From assembly GCA_002049885.1 (NCBI GenBank), contig MVCS01000108.1, positions 1 through 5,732 on the forward strand: 5,732 nt of DNA. The letters run 5' to 3'. This DNA comes from Planctomycetales bacterium 4484_123. GTDB lineage: Bacteria > Planctomycetota > Phycisphaerae > SM23-33. The notes beneath the pieces were generated by a model. It was given only the letters and a program-made list of their open reading frames with translations. It was not told the origin of the DNA and ran no database searches. Positions 1-5,641 of the stretch are shown in pieces. The first letter of the stretch is position 1; every line of letters begins with the position of its first letter. Both the position numbers and the translations under genes were made by a program.

Positions 1-121
1 GCGGCAAGGGACGATGTTTGAAGACCACAGGCCAGGAAAAGGTGGGTGTTCAGTCCGCCCCCGGCCCGACGTGCGTTTTGCGGCGGCGGCACTCGGGTTC
101 CTCGTGCCTCCAGCGCGCACA

Positions 122-164
122 GGAAGGCTGTGTCACCCGCCGGCGACGGGAGACACAGCCTTCC
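122..164 (-). terminator. Terminator-like hairpin after the PEP-CTERM gene
   Basis: A perfect 13-bp inverted repeat (arms 122-134 and 152-164, GGAAGGCTGTGTC and its complement) continues inward past one A/A mismatch into four more G-C pairs, leaving a 7-nt loop. It begins 48 nt downstream of the PEP-CTERM stop codon on the minus strand. No U-tract follows it in that direction, so it is not a canonical intrinsic terminator. It could act as a 3'-end stabilising hairpin or assist a factor-dependent stop. Confidence 0.55.
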
Positions 165-211
165 GGACACAATGCTCGTAATGGCTGCTTGCGTGGCTGG
201 CTTTTAAAAGG

Positions 212-880
212 TTACCGCCGGCGGCGAGCCACCAGTCCGACGGCTGCCAGTGCCAGCAGACCCAGGGTGGTCGGCTCGGGGATCAGCAGTGAGACGGGGT
301 TCTCCCCGTACGTCCAATCGCCCGGGGTGCCCGACTTGTAGCCGATGTTGCCTTCCATCTGCACCGCCGCGCCGGTGGGCACCACGACCTGCATGAACTG
401 GAGGTTGTTGACCGGCTCACCGAGGATCACCATCGACATGACCTCGGTTTCGCTGTTGGCGAACCATGTGCCGGTGCCCTCATACTTCACCATCGGCACC
501 ACGTCGGGATTGTCCTCGTGCGGGGCCAGGGTCTTGCCGGTCTCTTGGCTTGCCGGGATGAACAGGTCCACGTTGTGGTACATGACGTGGGTGTCGCGCA
601 GACCGGCACCGGGCTCCATCATCTCCAGCAGGTCCACGTTGTCCAGCGTGGGCGTTTCCATCCCGACTCCCAGGGGCACCCACACCTGGTTCATCGGCCC
701 CTCAAGCCGGCCGTCGAACCCCTGGGCGTAGTAGCCGTCCTCGACCTTGAGGTAGATCATGAACCTGGTCAGGCCGGGCGCGGGGCTTCCCAGGTTTTCC
801 ATCACGAGGGATCCGATGGGGTCAGCTGCGGCGAACGTAGCCACTGCCAAGACGCAAGCCAAAGCCAAGCTGATTCTCAT
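212..880 (-). CDS. Secreted PEP-CTERM sorting domain protein
   Basis: This 222-residue protein is exported and probably processed at the envelope by an exosortase; its specific role is unknown. The N-terminus (residues 1-19, MRISLALACVLAVATFAAA) is a Sec signal peptide with a likely AxA cleavage site before DP. The C-terminus (residues 201-222) is a textbook PEP-CTERM signal: PEP, then a leucine/alanine-rich membrane stretch, then RRRR. The mature middle has no cysteine and no catalytic motif I recognise; it looks like a beta-rich extracellular domain. I chose the ATG at 880 over an in-frame ATG 42 nt upstream because it starts directly with the signal peptide and has a perfect AAGGAGG eight bases before it. 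The gene is a single unit with its own promoter. No exosortase gene is in the window, which is usual because these substrates are scattered around the genome. Confidence 0.9.
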   Translation of the reverse strand: MRISLALACVLAVATFAAADPIGSLVMENLGSPAPGLTRFMIYLKVEDGYYAQGFDGRLEGPMNQVWVPLGVGMETPTLDNVDLLEMMEPGAGLRDTHVMYHNVDLFIPASQETGKTLAPHEDNPDVVPMVKYEGTGTWFANSETEVMSMVILGEPVNNLQFMQVVVPTGAAVQMEGNIGYKSGTPGDWTYGENPVSLLIPEPTTLGLLALAAVGLVARRRR

Positions 881-888
881 CTCCTGAG

Positions 889-895
889 CCTCCTT
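889..895 (-). promoter_or_regulatory. Strong Shine-Dalgarno for the PEP-CTERM gene
   Basis: The minus strand reads AAGGAGG exactly 8 nt before the ATG at 880. A second AGGAG directly abuts the start codon. This decides the start in favour of the signal-peptide methionine rather than the upstream ATG at 922. Confidence 0.8.
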
Positions 896-920
896 CTTCT
901 CTAAGCAAGCCTTACCGAAC

Positions 921-934
921 AAGCTGAGCAGCTT
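921..934. repeat. 6-bp dyad in the PEP-CTERM leader
   Basis: AAGCTG and CAGCTT flank a 2-nt centre within the predicted leader of the PEP-CTERM mRNA, about 40 nt before the start codon. The spacer is too short for a stable RNA hairpin, so a DNA-binding site is the more likely reading if it is functional at all. It could be chance. Confidence 0.3.
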
Positions 935-981
935 CCAGTTGACCTAAGTGAGCGGGTCGAACGAGCCAAACTTCACGCTCT

Positions 982-1010
982 CTTATACCCCCACCTGGCC
1001 GTTCTGTCAA
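982..1010 (-). promoter_or_regulatory. Consensus sigma70-type promoter of the PEP-CTERM gene
   Basis: On the minus strand a perfect -35 TTGACA (1005-1010) is separated by exactly 17 nt from a -10 TATAAG (982-987, five of six consensus bases). Transcription would start near 975, giving a leader of about 95 nt. The -35 sits inside a dyad TCTGTC-AA-GACAGA (1003-1016), which could be an operator. An A/T-rich stretch just upstream (1017-1040) resembles an UP element. This is the best promoter match in the window. Confidence 0.75.
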
Positions 1011-1031
1011 GACAGATTTTTCGTGAACCCG

Positions 1032-1053
1032 CAAAATAAAGGAGATACCTCCT
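1032..1053 (-). terminator. Short intrinsic terminator candidate after the flavodoxin gene
   Basis: Read on the minus strand, AGGAG-GTAT-CTCCT forms a 5-bp stem with a 4-nt loop (1040-1053) and is followed directly by TTATTTT (1033-1039). That is the shape of a weak rho-independent terminator for transcripts coming from the flavodoxin gene. It lies just upstream of the PEP-CTERM -35, where it would insulate the two units. The short stem keeps confidence moderate. Confidence 0.45.
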
Positions 1054-1144
1054 GGCCGGCCTGCCGGTCGTCCCTGCAGTCGCCCCGGGCGTGCCCTGTT
1101 GCCGGGATGGCAATCTTCTGTCTCGCATGCGCTTGCGCGGCCAC

Positions 1145-1195
1145 CGGCGCCGGACCGCCCGGCCCCTCCGCCAGCGGCGCCGGCCCCGTTGGGCC
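1145..1195. repeat. GC-rich repeat and hairpin segment downstream of the flavodoxin gene
   Basis: CGGCGCCGG occurs at 1145-1153 and again at 1175-1183, exactly 30 bp apart. A GGCCC/GGGCC hairpin with a 4-nt loop follows at 1182-1195. The segment lies just beyond the flavodoxin stop codon on the minus strand and could contribute to 3'-end structure. The very high GC makes some self-complementarity expected by chance. Confidence 0.3.
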
Positions 1196-1211
1196 CTCCT
1201 GGGCGTAACGG

Positions 1212-1691
1212 CTAGGGGTGAAGCTTGCTGGTCAGGGCGGCGACGTTCCGGCCGAGTTTCCGGCATTCCTCCACGGCCCGCTCGTCGGCCTGGCCGATGG
1301 CCACCGGGCCGTAGTGGTCGCCCGAGGCCGTGCCCTGGATGACCATGCCGTGGACGAGCATGGCCTTGAGGATGTCCATGATGGTGGTCTCGTTGCCCCC
1401 GCCGATGTTGGCTGACGAGGAAAAGGCCCCTCCCACCTTGCCGGTCAACTGGCCGTGGAAGGCCACCGACTCGTCCAGCAGTTTCTTCACCTCCGCCGCC
1501 ATGGATCCGTAATAGGTGGGCGAGCCCAGCACGATGGCGTCGTAGCCCAGCAGCTCCTGGGCCGAGAGGGATGTGATGTCCTTGCAGTCCACCTCTAGGC
1601 CGCCGGCCGTCCGGGCACCTTCGGCGACGGCCTCGGCCATGCCGCGAGTGTGCCCGCTGCGCGAATAGTAGGCTACCAGCATCCTGGCCAT
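1212..1691 (-). CDS. Flavodoxin-fold, WrbA-like NAD(P)H:quinone oxidoreductase family protein
   Basis: This 159-residue cytosolic protein has a complete flavodoxin fold and probably binds FMN. Residues 5-15 (LVAYYSRSGHT) are the first beta strand and the phosphate-binding loop, with SRSGHT at 10-15. Residues 56-62 (GSPTYYG) followed by a helix to LLD (73) match the second FMN loop of the WrbA group. Residues 90-103 (FSSSANIGGGNETT) form the third loop, as in WrbA. The segment HGMVIQG and the later YGPVAIG are also WrbA-like. It is shorter than typical WrbA (near 200 residues), so the quinone reductase assignment is by family, and an electron-carrier or general flavodoxin role remains possible. 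The ATG at 1691 has AAGGAG 8 nt upstream (1700-1705). It is transcribed alone, divergent from the Gfo/Idh/MocA gene. Confidence 0.88.
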   Translation of the reverse strand: MARMLVAYYSRSGHTRGMAEAVAEGARTAGGLEVDCKDITSLSAQELLGYDAIVLGSPTYYGSMAAEVKKLLDESVAFHGQLTGKVGGAFSSSANIGGGNETTIMDILKAMLVHGMVIQGTASGDHYGPVAIGQADERAVEECRKLGRNVAALTSKLHP

Positions 1692-1826
1692 TTCCAGTTC
1701 TCCTTCGAGCCGGCCTGGGGGAGGGCACCGAACCGGGATCTTCCGGCCAACGGTCGGGCCGGTTCAGGCGGCACGACCTGAGCGAGCCGGCTCGTCGGCC
1801 TTCGCAATACGTCTTGCGCATGTGGC

Positions 1827-1832
1827 ATTCTA
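1827..1832 (-). promoter_or_regulatory. Candidate -10 element for the flavodoxin gene
   Basis: The minus strand reads CCGGTAGAATGCC, a TAGAAT hexamer (five of six consensus bases) followed by G. No convincing -35 stands 16-18 nt upstream. If used, transcription would begin near 1820 with a leader of about 130 nt. That leader contains a 12-bp perfect palindrome, CGAGCCGGCTCG, at 1783-1794. Confidence 0.35.
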
Positions 1833-1837
1833 CCGGC

Positions 1838-1849
1838 CCGGCGCGCCGG
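1838..1849. repeat. 12-bp palindrome between the divergent flavodoxin and oxidoreductase promoters
   Basis: CCGGCGCGCCGG is a perfect palindrome lying between the two divergent -10 candidates, in the spacer region of the minus-strand promoter. Its position suits an operator, but in DNA this GC-rich such palindromes also arise by chance. Confidence 0.25.
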
Positions 1850-1885
1850 CGGCCAGCGGCGGGTTTCTCTGTGTGGTCGGCCGGC

Positions 1886-1891
1886 TATAAT
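1886..1891 (+). promoter_or_regulatory. Consensus -10 element of the Gfo/Idh/MocA gene
   Basis: A perfect TATAAT within CCGGCTATAATGGCC stands 29 nt before the start codon. The expected -35 window (around 1862-1869) holds only GTTTCT/TTTCTC, a poor match. Transcription would start near 1898, giving a leader of about 22 nt that still contains the ribosome-binding site. Confidence 0.6.
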
Positions 1892-1920
1892 GGCCGCACC
1901 ATCGCGGTGGAGAGAAGGCC

Positions 1921-2907
1921 ATGAAGCTTGCCGTCATCGGTTCATATGGGCACGTGGGCGAGGTGTTGGGCGGCCTGGAGGGCCTCGAGGACGTGGAGCT
2001 GGCGGCGGCTGCCAGGTGGGGGCCGGAGGACCCCGTGGCCTTCGTTGGTCGCTCAGCTCCGGCGGAGCTGCCCGTCTTCGACGACTATCGCCGCATGCTG
2101 GATAAGGTGGCCCCGGACATTGCGGCGGTGTTCATGCCGTTTCACCGGCTGGCGGAGGCGTCCATGGCGGCGGTCGAGCACGGCTGCCACGTGTTTTCCG
2201 AAAAGCCGCTGGCGACCACGCTGGAGGACCTGGGGCGGTTGCGGGAGCTGGCGGGTCGGGCCGGCGTGGAGGTGGTCGCCTGTCTGGCCATGCGCGGCTC
2301 GCCGGCATGTCTGACCATTCGCCGGGCGGTGCGCGAGGGCCGGATCGGCCGGCCAATCCACGCCGTCGCCCAGAAGTCCTATCCCTTCGCCAGCCGGGAC
2401 GAGTTCTACAAGCACCGTCGGACCTACGGCGGGACCATTCCCTGGGTGGCCATCCATGCCCTGGACTACATCAAGTTCTGCATGGACCAGGACTACCGCC
2501 GCGTGGCCGCCATCGCGTCCAATCAGGCCCATCCCACGCATCCCGGCATGGAGGATCAGGGCGGCCTGATCGCCGAGCTGTCCGGCGGCGGGGTGGCGGT
2601 GGTGAATTTCGACTACCTGCGTCCCTGGGGCTCCTGCCGGCGCCCGTGGGGCGACAACCGCCTGAGGATCGCCGGCACGGAGGGCATCCTGGAGACGAAG
2701 GACTGCGGGCGGGCGGTGGAGCTGATGACGCCGGAGTCCACCGAGATGCTGCCGCTGGAGCCGGAGCGCAACCTGTTCGCCGATTTCGTCGGCGCCTTGA
2801 GTGGCCGGGGCGAGGGGCTGATCACCTCGGAGGAGTCCTTCCGCATTACCGAGGTGGTACTCAAGGCGCGGGAGGCCCAGGACCGCGGGCAATTCGTGGA
2901 GCTCTGA
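1921..2907 (+). CDS. Gfo/Idh/MocA family NAD(P)-dependent oxidoreductase
   Basis: This 328-residue cytosolic protein belongs to the family of NAD(P)-dependent sugar, inositol and related dehydrogenases; the substrate cannot be read from sequence. The N-terminal Rossmann domain starts with KLAVIGSYGHVGE, so the dinucleotide loop is G7-x-x-G10-x-x-G13 rather than the usual GxGxxG. The family's EKP motif is at 94-96 (HVFSEKPLATT), with K95 the conserved lysine. The C-terminal domain carries the YGGTIPWVAIHALDY segment, with H179 and D182 at the place of the catalytic histidine and its partner. Length is typical of the smaller members. GGAG lies 8 nt before the ATG (1909-1912). The gene stands alone, so its neighbours do not reveal the substrate, although such enzymes are often tied to sugar or sulfated-polysaccharide use in planctomycetes. 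Confidence 0.92.
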   Translation: MKLAVIGSYGHVGEVLGGLEGLEDVELAAAARWGPEDPVAFVGRSAPAELPVFDDYRRMLDKVAPDIAAVFMPFHRLAEASMAAVEHGCHVFSEKPLATTLEDLGRLRELAGRAGVEVVACLAMRGSPACLTIRRAVREGRIGRPIHAVAQKSYPFASRDEFYKHRRTYGGTIPWVAIHALDYIKFCMDQDYRRVAAIASNQAHPTHPGMEDQGGLIAELSGGGVAVVNFDYLRPWGSCRRPWGDNRLRIAGTEGILETKDCGRAVELMTPESTEMLPLEPERNLFADFVGALSGRGEGLITSEESFRITEVVLKAREAQDRGQFVEL

Positions 2908-2944
2908 ACCGTTCCCCTGGCCGACTCGCCGTCGTGTTGCCGCG

Positions 2945-3028
2945 TGCGCCGAGCGGAGCCTGTGGCGCGCCGGGGGAAACGCGCCTTGCGGCGAGCGGGG
3001 GGAGACTCGCCGTGCCCCGCTCGGCGCA
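2945..3028. repeat. Three-way-junction inverted repeat between convergent genes
   Basis: A perfect 12-bp inverted repeat (TGCGCCGAGCGG at 2945-2956 and its complement at 3017-3028) encloses two further hairpins: GGCGCG/CGCGCC (2964-2969 with 2980-2985) and CGGCGAG/CTCGCCG (2989-2995 with 3006-3012). The whole can fold as a stem opening into two arms. It lies in the gap between the ends of two convergent genes, so it may work as a bidirectional terminator or 3'-end structure. It could instead be a copy of a dispersed palindromic repeat. No U-tract follows on either side. Confidence 0.55.
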
Positions 3029-3126
3029 TCAGTGCATACGTCCGCGGCCCGCCGATGTTCGCGCCTTTCTTGCGAAGGCTCGCCCGGCCCGATCGCCCTG
3101 CTTCCGTCCCTCGGCGGCCTGTGGCC

Positions 3127-3921
3127 TCAGACGCTCAGGCCGGCCCGGGCCACCTCGGCGTCGTTGGCACACCGCCACCAGGAGTAGTACTCGCTCTCCA
3201 GTTCGTGCCTGGACGGGAAGGGATAATACAGCATGCCCTGCTGGTCGCCCACGTAGAAGCCGGTCTTGACCGACCTGTACAGCACGGCCTGCCGGCCGAT
3301 GCGGTCCACGGTCTTGGTCTGCTTGCCGGACTGCGGCCCGAGTTCCGTCAGGCAGTCGCGGATGTGCTCGACGTTGTGATAAGGCAGGCCCGCGGTCGGT
3401 CCTGCGCGAGGGTCGTCGGCCAGCGGCCCCAACTCCAGCTCCACGAAACAAATGCGGGGCACGAAGATGGCCCCGCCCGGGTCCGTGATGAACTTGCAGA
3501 ACTCGGCCGGACCCAACGTACTGGCGATTAGCGGGTGTACCGGGCAGAGCTCCTGGTAGAGATGGTACCGCCCAGCCGGTTGCGCCGGCGCCTCGCCCGC
3601 CTTCAGCTCCAGCACCCGGCCATGGGCCGTGGCCAGATAGAGGCTGCCCAGCGCCTCCAGCGGCACGTGCTCCAGCACCCGATAGACGGCCACGTACACC
3701 GTGTGCTTGGGCTGCCCGTCGGGGTGCGGGACGCAGCGTCGCTCGATATCGGTCAGGTCGAAGTACTCGCTGCGGAAGCCCTCCTTGACCTGGAAGAACA
3801 TGGCCTCGCCGTGAGGCCGCTTCCGCGTGCCCGTCGCCAGGTAGCACCCGAATTCCAATGGGGGCAGCATGGAGGCCACCAGGGACTCAGGTATCAACGA
3901 TACATAGAGATGTACTGCCAT
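3127..3921 (-). CDS. Unrecognised conserved-looking soluble protein, 264 residues
   Basis: I do not recognise a named family. The sequence has a well-ordered globular look: it opens with MAVHLYVSLIPESLVASMLPP, has no signal peptide, membrane span or coiled coil, and is rich in aromatic and charged residues. Notable segments are RRCVPHPDGQPKHTVYVAVYRVLEHV (about 61-86), LYQELCPVHPLIASTLGPAEFCKFITDP (about 121-148), and a C-terminal YYPFPSRHELESEYYSWWRCA. No nucleotide-binding loop, metal cluster motif or hydrolase motif stands out; the scattered Cys and His could bind metal, but this is speculation. The reading frame is open for 359 codons further upstream, but I chose the ATG at 3921 because AGGAAG lies 9 nt before it and an A/T-rich promoter region sits directly upstream. 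It is divergent from the metallophosphoesterase gene and convergent with the oxidoreductase. Confidence 0.8.
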   Translation of the reverse strand: MAVHLYVSLIPESLVASMLPPLEFGCYLATGTRKRPHGEAMFFQVKEGFRSEYFDLTDIERRCVPHPDGQPKHTVYVAVYRVLEHVPLEALGSLYLATAHGRVLELKAGEAPAQPAGRYHLYQELCPVHPLIASTLGPAEFCKFITDPGGAIFVPRICFVELELGPLADDPRAGPTAGLPYHNVEHIRDCLTELGPQSGKQTKTVDRIGRQAVLYRSVKTGFYVGDQQGMLYYPFPSRHELESEYYSWWRCANDAEVARAGLSV

Positions 3922-3987
3922 CGTTCGAGACTTCCTGTTCGAGGTTCCGTGCGACAACCGTGAAATGTCTTCCGAACATCTATAATC

Positions 3988-4016
3988 ATAATACGTCCCC
4001 GCTGCCATCCTGCAAG
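3988..4016 (-). promoter_or_regulatory. Candidate promoter of the 264-residue protein gene
   Basis: The only A/T-rich island in this part of the window (3979-3993) contains TATTAT on the minus strand (3988-3993), followed by G. The -35 window 16-17 nt upstream reads TTGCAG/CTTGCA, sharing only TTG with the consensus. Transcription would start near 3981, about 60 nt before the start codon. One copy of the 11-bp direct repeat abuts the -35 region. Confidence 0.45.
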
Positions 4017-4077
4017 GGGATTCGCGCATCTCGGCCCGTCCCGCCGGCCGGTGCAGGCATCCGTCCGGGGATTCGCG
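4016..4077. repeat. Paired 11-bp direct repeat in the divergent control region
   Basis: GGGGATTCGCG occurs at 4016-4026 and again at 4067-4077, 51 bp apart start to start, which is close to five helical turns. Both copies lie between the divergent promoter candidates of the 264-residue protein and the phosphoesterase. A shared regulator binding both sites is possible; no other evidence supports it. Confidence 0.45.
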
Positions 4078-4112
4078 GAAAGCGTCCAGGCGATTGCGCC
4101 GGCCGATTCGGC

Positions 4113-4118
4113 TACAAT
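4113..4118 (+). promoter_or_regulatory. Candidate -10 element of the phosphoesterase gene
   Basis: TACAAT within TTCGGCTACAATGCG closely resembles the CCGGCTATAATGGCC element of the oxidoreductase gene. The -35 window is weak. Transcription would start near 4125, so the ATG codons or GTG upstream of that point could not be used, which supports the start at 4174. Confidence 0.5.
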
Positions 4119-4128
4119 GCGATATCGG

Positions 4129-4149
4129 CCCCGCCGGTCGCCGGCGGGG
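4129..4149 (+). promoter_or_regulatory. Very stable hairpin at the 5' end of the phosphoesterase leader
   Basis: CCCCGCCGG and CCGGCGGGG pair perfectly over 9 bp with only a 3-nt loop (TCG). The stem begins about four bases after the predicted transcription start and ends 24 nt before the ATG. It would form a 5'-terminal stem-loop on the mRNA. Such structures can protect transcripts from decay; there is no U-tract to make it an attenuator. Confidence 0.5.
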
Positions 4150-4173
4150 TGGGCAAGTGAGTTCAGGTGGGCG

Positions 4174-4902
4174 ATGGCCTACGGGTACGTGGTTTCGGAC
4201 CTGCACCTGTTCGCGCCGTGGTCGGTGGCCACGGCCTACATGGGCCTCTTGCGTCGGGCGGCGGGCAGGGCCGACTTCTTCGTGCTCAACGGAGACATCT
4301 TCGACTTTCGCTGGACCGTGCTGCGGACGGCATCGGCCACGGCCGCCGCCGCGGCGAGCTGGCTGGGCGAGCTGGCCGCGGCCTTCCCCCGCTGCCGCTT
4401 CTATTACATCATGGGCAACCACGACGGCGTGGAACTGCTGGCGAAGGAGCTGACGGCCCTGGCGTCCGAACGGCAGAACCTGGAATGGCGGGCCAGCTAC
4501 CTGCGGCTGGGCTCGGCCCTGTTCCTGCACGGGGACCTGCCCCTGCGACGCTGGCGGCGACGCCGGACGGAGCCCTTCGACCGTTCCTTGAGCGACGGCT
4601 TCCGGCGGAAGCCGCAGGCCCTGCTGAGATGCTACGACTGGCTTTTCCACCTGCACGTCCACCGCTGCGCCCCGCTGGTGCATCGCCGGCGGCGCTGTGC
4701 GAAGAAGATAGCCCGGTCGCTCCGGGCGGGCCCGGCGGAGCTTGCCGAGCAGGTGACCGACATCTATTTCGGGCACTCCCACGTGGCCTTCAGCGGCTAC
4801 CGTTACGCGGGGCTGACGTTTCACAACACAGGCTCGGCGGTGCGCGGGTCGCGCTGGCAACTGCTGCCGGTGCGCGTCCGCGACTGGGATGGCGGCAGCT
4901 AG
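4174..4902 (+). CDS. Calcineurin-like metallophosphoesterase, LpxH-like
   Basis: This 242-residue cytosolic protein carries all the metal-binding motifs of the two-metal phosphoesterase superfamily in order: SDLH at 8-11 (D9, H11), NGDIFD at 39-44 (D41), GNHD at 81-84 (N82, H83), HGD at 119-121 (H119) and GHSH at 200-203 (H201, H203). The overall order and length are closest to UDP-2,3-diacylglucosamine hydrolase (LpxH), which makes lipid X in lipid A synthesis, but the superfamily is broad and the substrate is not certain. A basic stretch RRWRRRR (about 125-131) and further Arg-rich helices suit contact with membrane phosphates or nucleotides. I chose the ATG at 4174 because it begins directly with the first beta strand and follows the promoter candidate; the AGGTGG before it is only 3 nt away, so initiation may be weak. 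The frame stays open upstream to a GTG at 4051. Confidence 0.87.
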   Translation: MAYGYVVSDLHLFAPWSVATAYMGLLRRAAGRADFFVLNGDIFDFRWTVLRTASATAAAAASWLGELAAAFPRCRFYYIMGNHDGVELLAKELTALASERQNLEWRASYLRLGSALFLHGDLPLRRWRRRRTEPFDRSLSDGFRRKPQALLRCYDWLFHLHVHRCAPLVHRRRRCAKKIARSLRAGPAELAEQVTDIYFGHSHVAFSGYRYAGLTFHNTGSAVRGSRWQLLPVRVRDWDGGS

Positions 4903-4967
4903 CCGGCGCGGCGGCGGTCGCGGCAAGATGGCGGCCGTGTATCGTCTGCCCTGGGGGCCGAAGCCTG

Positions 4968-5471
4968 GTGAGTCGCAACCTCTTCCGCCTGCAGTCACAC
5001 CTCGAGCCGAGCTACTTCGTTTACTTCCAGGACAAGTACAGGCTGCCCGAGAGTGCCGAGTTCCTCTACCGCGCCCACCTGATCATCTCAGCCCTCTTCA
5101 TCATGCTGGCCGCGCTGGACGAGCTGCGCCTGCGCGAGAGTACCTGCGTCATCTTTTCCTCCGACCACGGCGAGCTGGCCGGCGAGCACAAGCAGCACTA
5201 CAAGATGTGCCTGTACGAGCCGGCCGTGCCCGTGCCGTTGATCATCGCCGGCCCGGGCGTCCGGGCCGGTGTGGCCGTCGATGCCAAGGTCAAGGCGTAC
5301 GACCGGGCCGCCTTCCGCCAGTGGCGGGCCCGCCAGCAGGCCGCCGGCACCTACGAGCAGACCATGGCCCGCATCTACAGCGGCTGGAACGTCACCTCCG
5401 AAGACCAACTCGTGCCCTGGACCGAACAGGACGAGCGGCAAATCGAGCGGTGGCTCGACGAGGGAGAGTGA
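4968..5471 (+). pseudogene. Decayed sulfatase, C-terminal remnant with an internal deletion
   Basis: About 167 codons match the C-terminal half of a type I sulfatase. ALDELRLRESTCVIFSSDHGELAGEH (about 49-74 from the GTG at 4968) holds the metal-binding D66 and H67, then K79 (HYKM), YE and PLIIAGPGV as in intact enzymes. The N-terminal half, including the CxPxR motif whose cysteine becomes formylglycine, is absent, so the product could not be an active sulfatase. After GPGVRAG (97-101) the sequence jumps to AVDAKVKAYDRAAFRQWRARQQ and a GTYEQTMARIYSGWN tail. In family members I know, tails like this follow well over a hundred residues later, so an internal in-frame deletion is likely. No good ribosome-binding site precedes the GTG. 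It begins 66 nt after the phosphoesterase stop. A small expressed protein is possible but unlikely. Confidence 0.75.
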
Positions 5472-5495
5472 AAAGCCCCCCGCCAGCAGCGCCCG

Positions 5496-5564
5496 GCGGG
5501 CGTGTGCCTTTGAAGTGCGGCTTGCCAGTTCGCGCAGTGGCGGAGCGAGGCACGCCCGCTCGCT
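5496..5564 (+). terminator. Nested inverted repeats after the sulfatase remnant
   Basis: GCGGGCGTG (5496-5504) pairs with CACGCCCGC (5551-5559). A competing local hairpin AGCGAG/CTCGCT (5544-5549 with 5559-5564, 9-nt loop) is followed by AGTGTTGTTCT, a weakly U-rich run. One of these may end transcription from the phosphoesterase region. The two structures share bases and cannot both form. Confidence 0.35.
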
Positions 5565-5641
5565 AGTGTTGTTCTCCTTGCCCGGCGGCTTGCCGTTCGG
5601 CCTCTCCAGAGCGAAGGCGCTGGTTCTGGGAGGTCTTGAAC

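Noticed and set aside
18..341. A 107-codon plus-strand frame at the left edge.
   Set aside because: It runs through the 3' hairpin and antisense into the PEP-CTERM gene, and its translation is low complexity and arginine-rich.
948..1208. An 86-codon plus-strand frame between the PEP-CTERM and flavodoxin genes.
   Set aside because: It overlaps the promoter and terminator elements of the minus-strand genes and has no ribosome-binding site or recognisable protein content.
2307..3269. A 320-codon plus-strand frame overlapping the oxidoreductase, and a 279-codon minus-strand frame at 2053-2892.
   Set aside because: Both are GC-driven shadows of the oxidoreductase gene, with arginine/glycine/proline-rich translations and no family signature.
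4941..4970. A VCPGGRS segment just upstream of the sulfatase remnant, considered as a formylglycine motif.
   Set aside because: The motif requires C-x-P/A-x-R; here the third residue is Gly. It also lies too close to the SDHGE block to be the N-terminal catalytic site.
3127..4998. A 623-codon open frame on the minus strand containing the unknown protein at its C-terminal end.
   Set aside because: The first 359 codons run antisense to the phosphoesterase gene and its upstream region, are proline/arginine-rich and of low complexity, and precede a proper start with a ribosome-binding site at 3921.
4167..5471. A 434-codon plus-strand frame that would fuse an N-terminal domain to the sulfatase remnant.
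   Set aside because: Its first half is the phosphoesterase gene read in the wrong frame (glycine/alanine/arginine-rich shadow). Only the part after about 4968 resembles a protein family.
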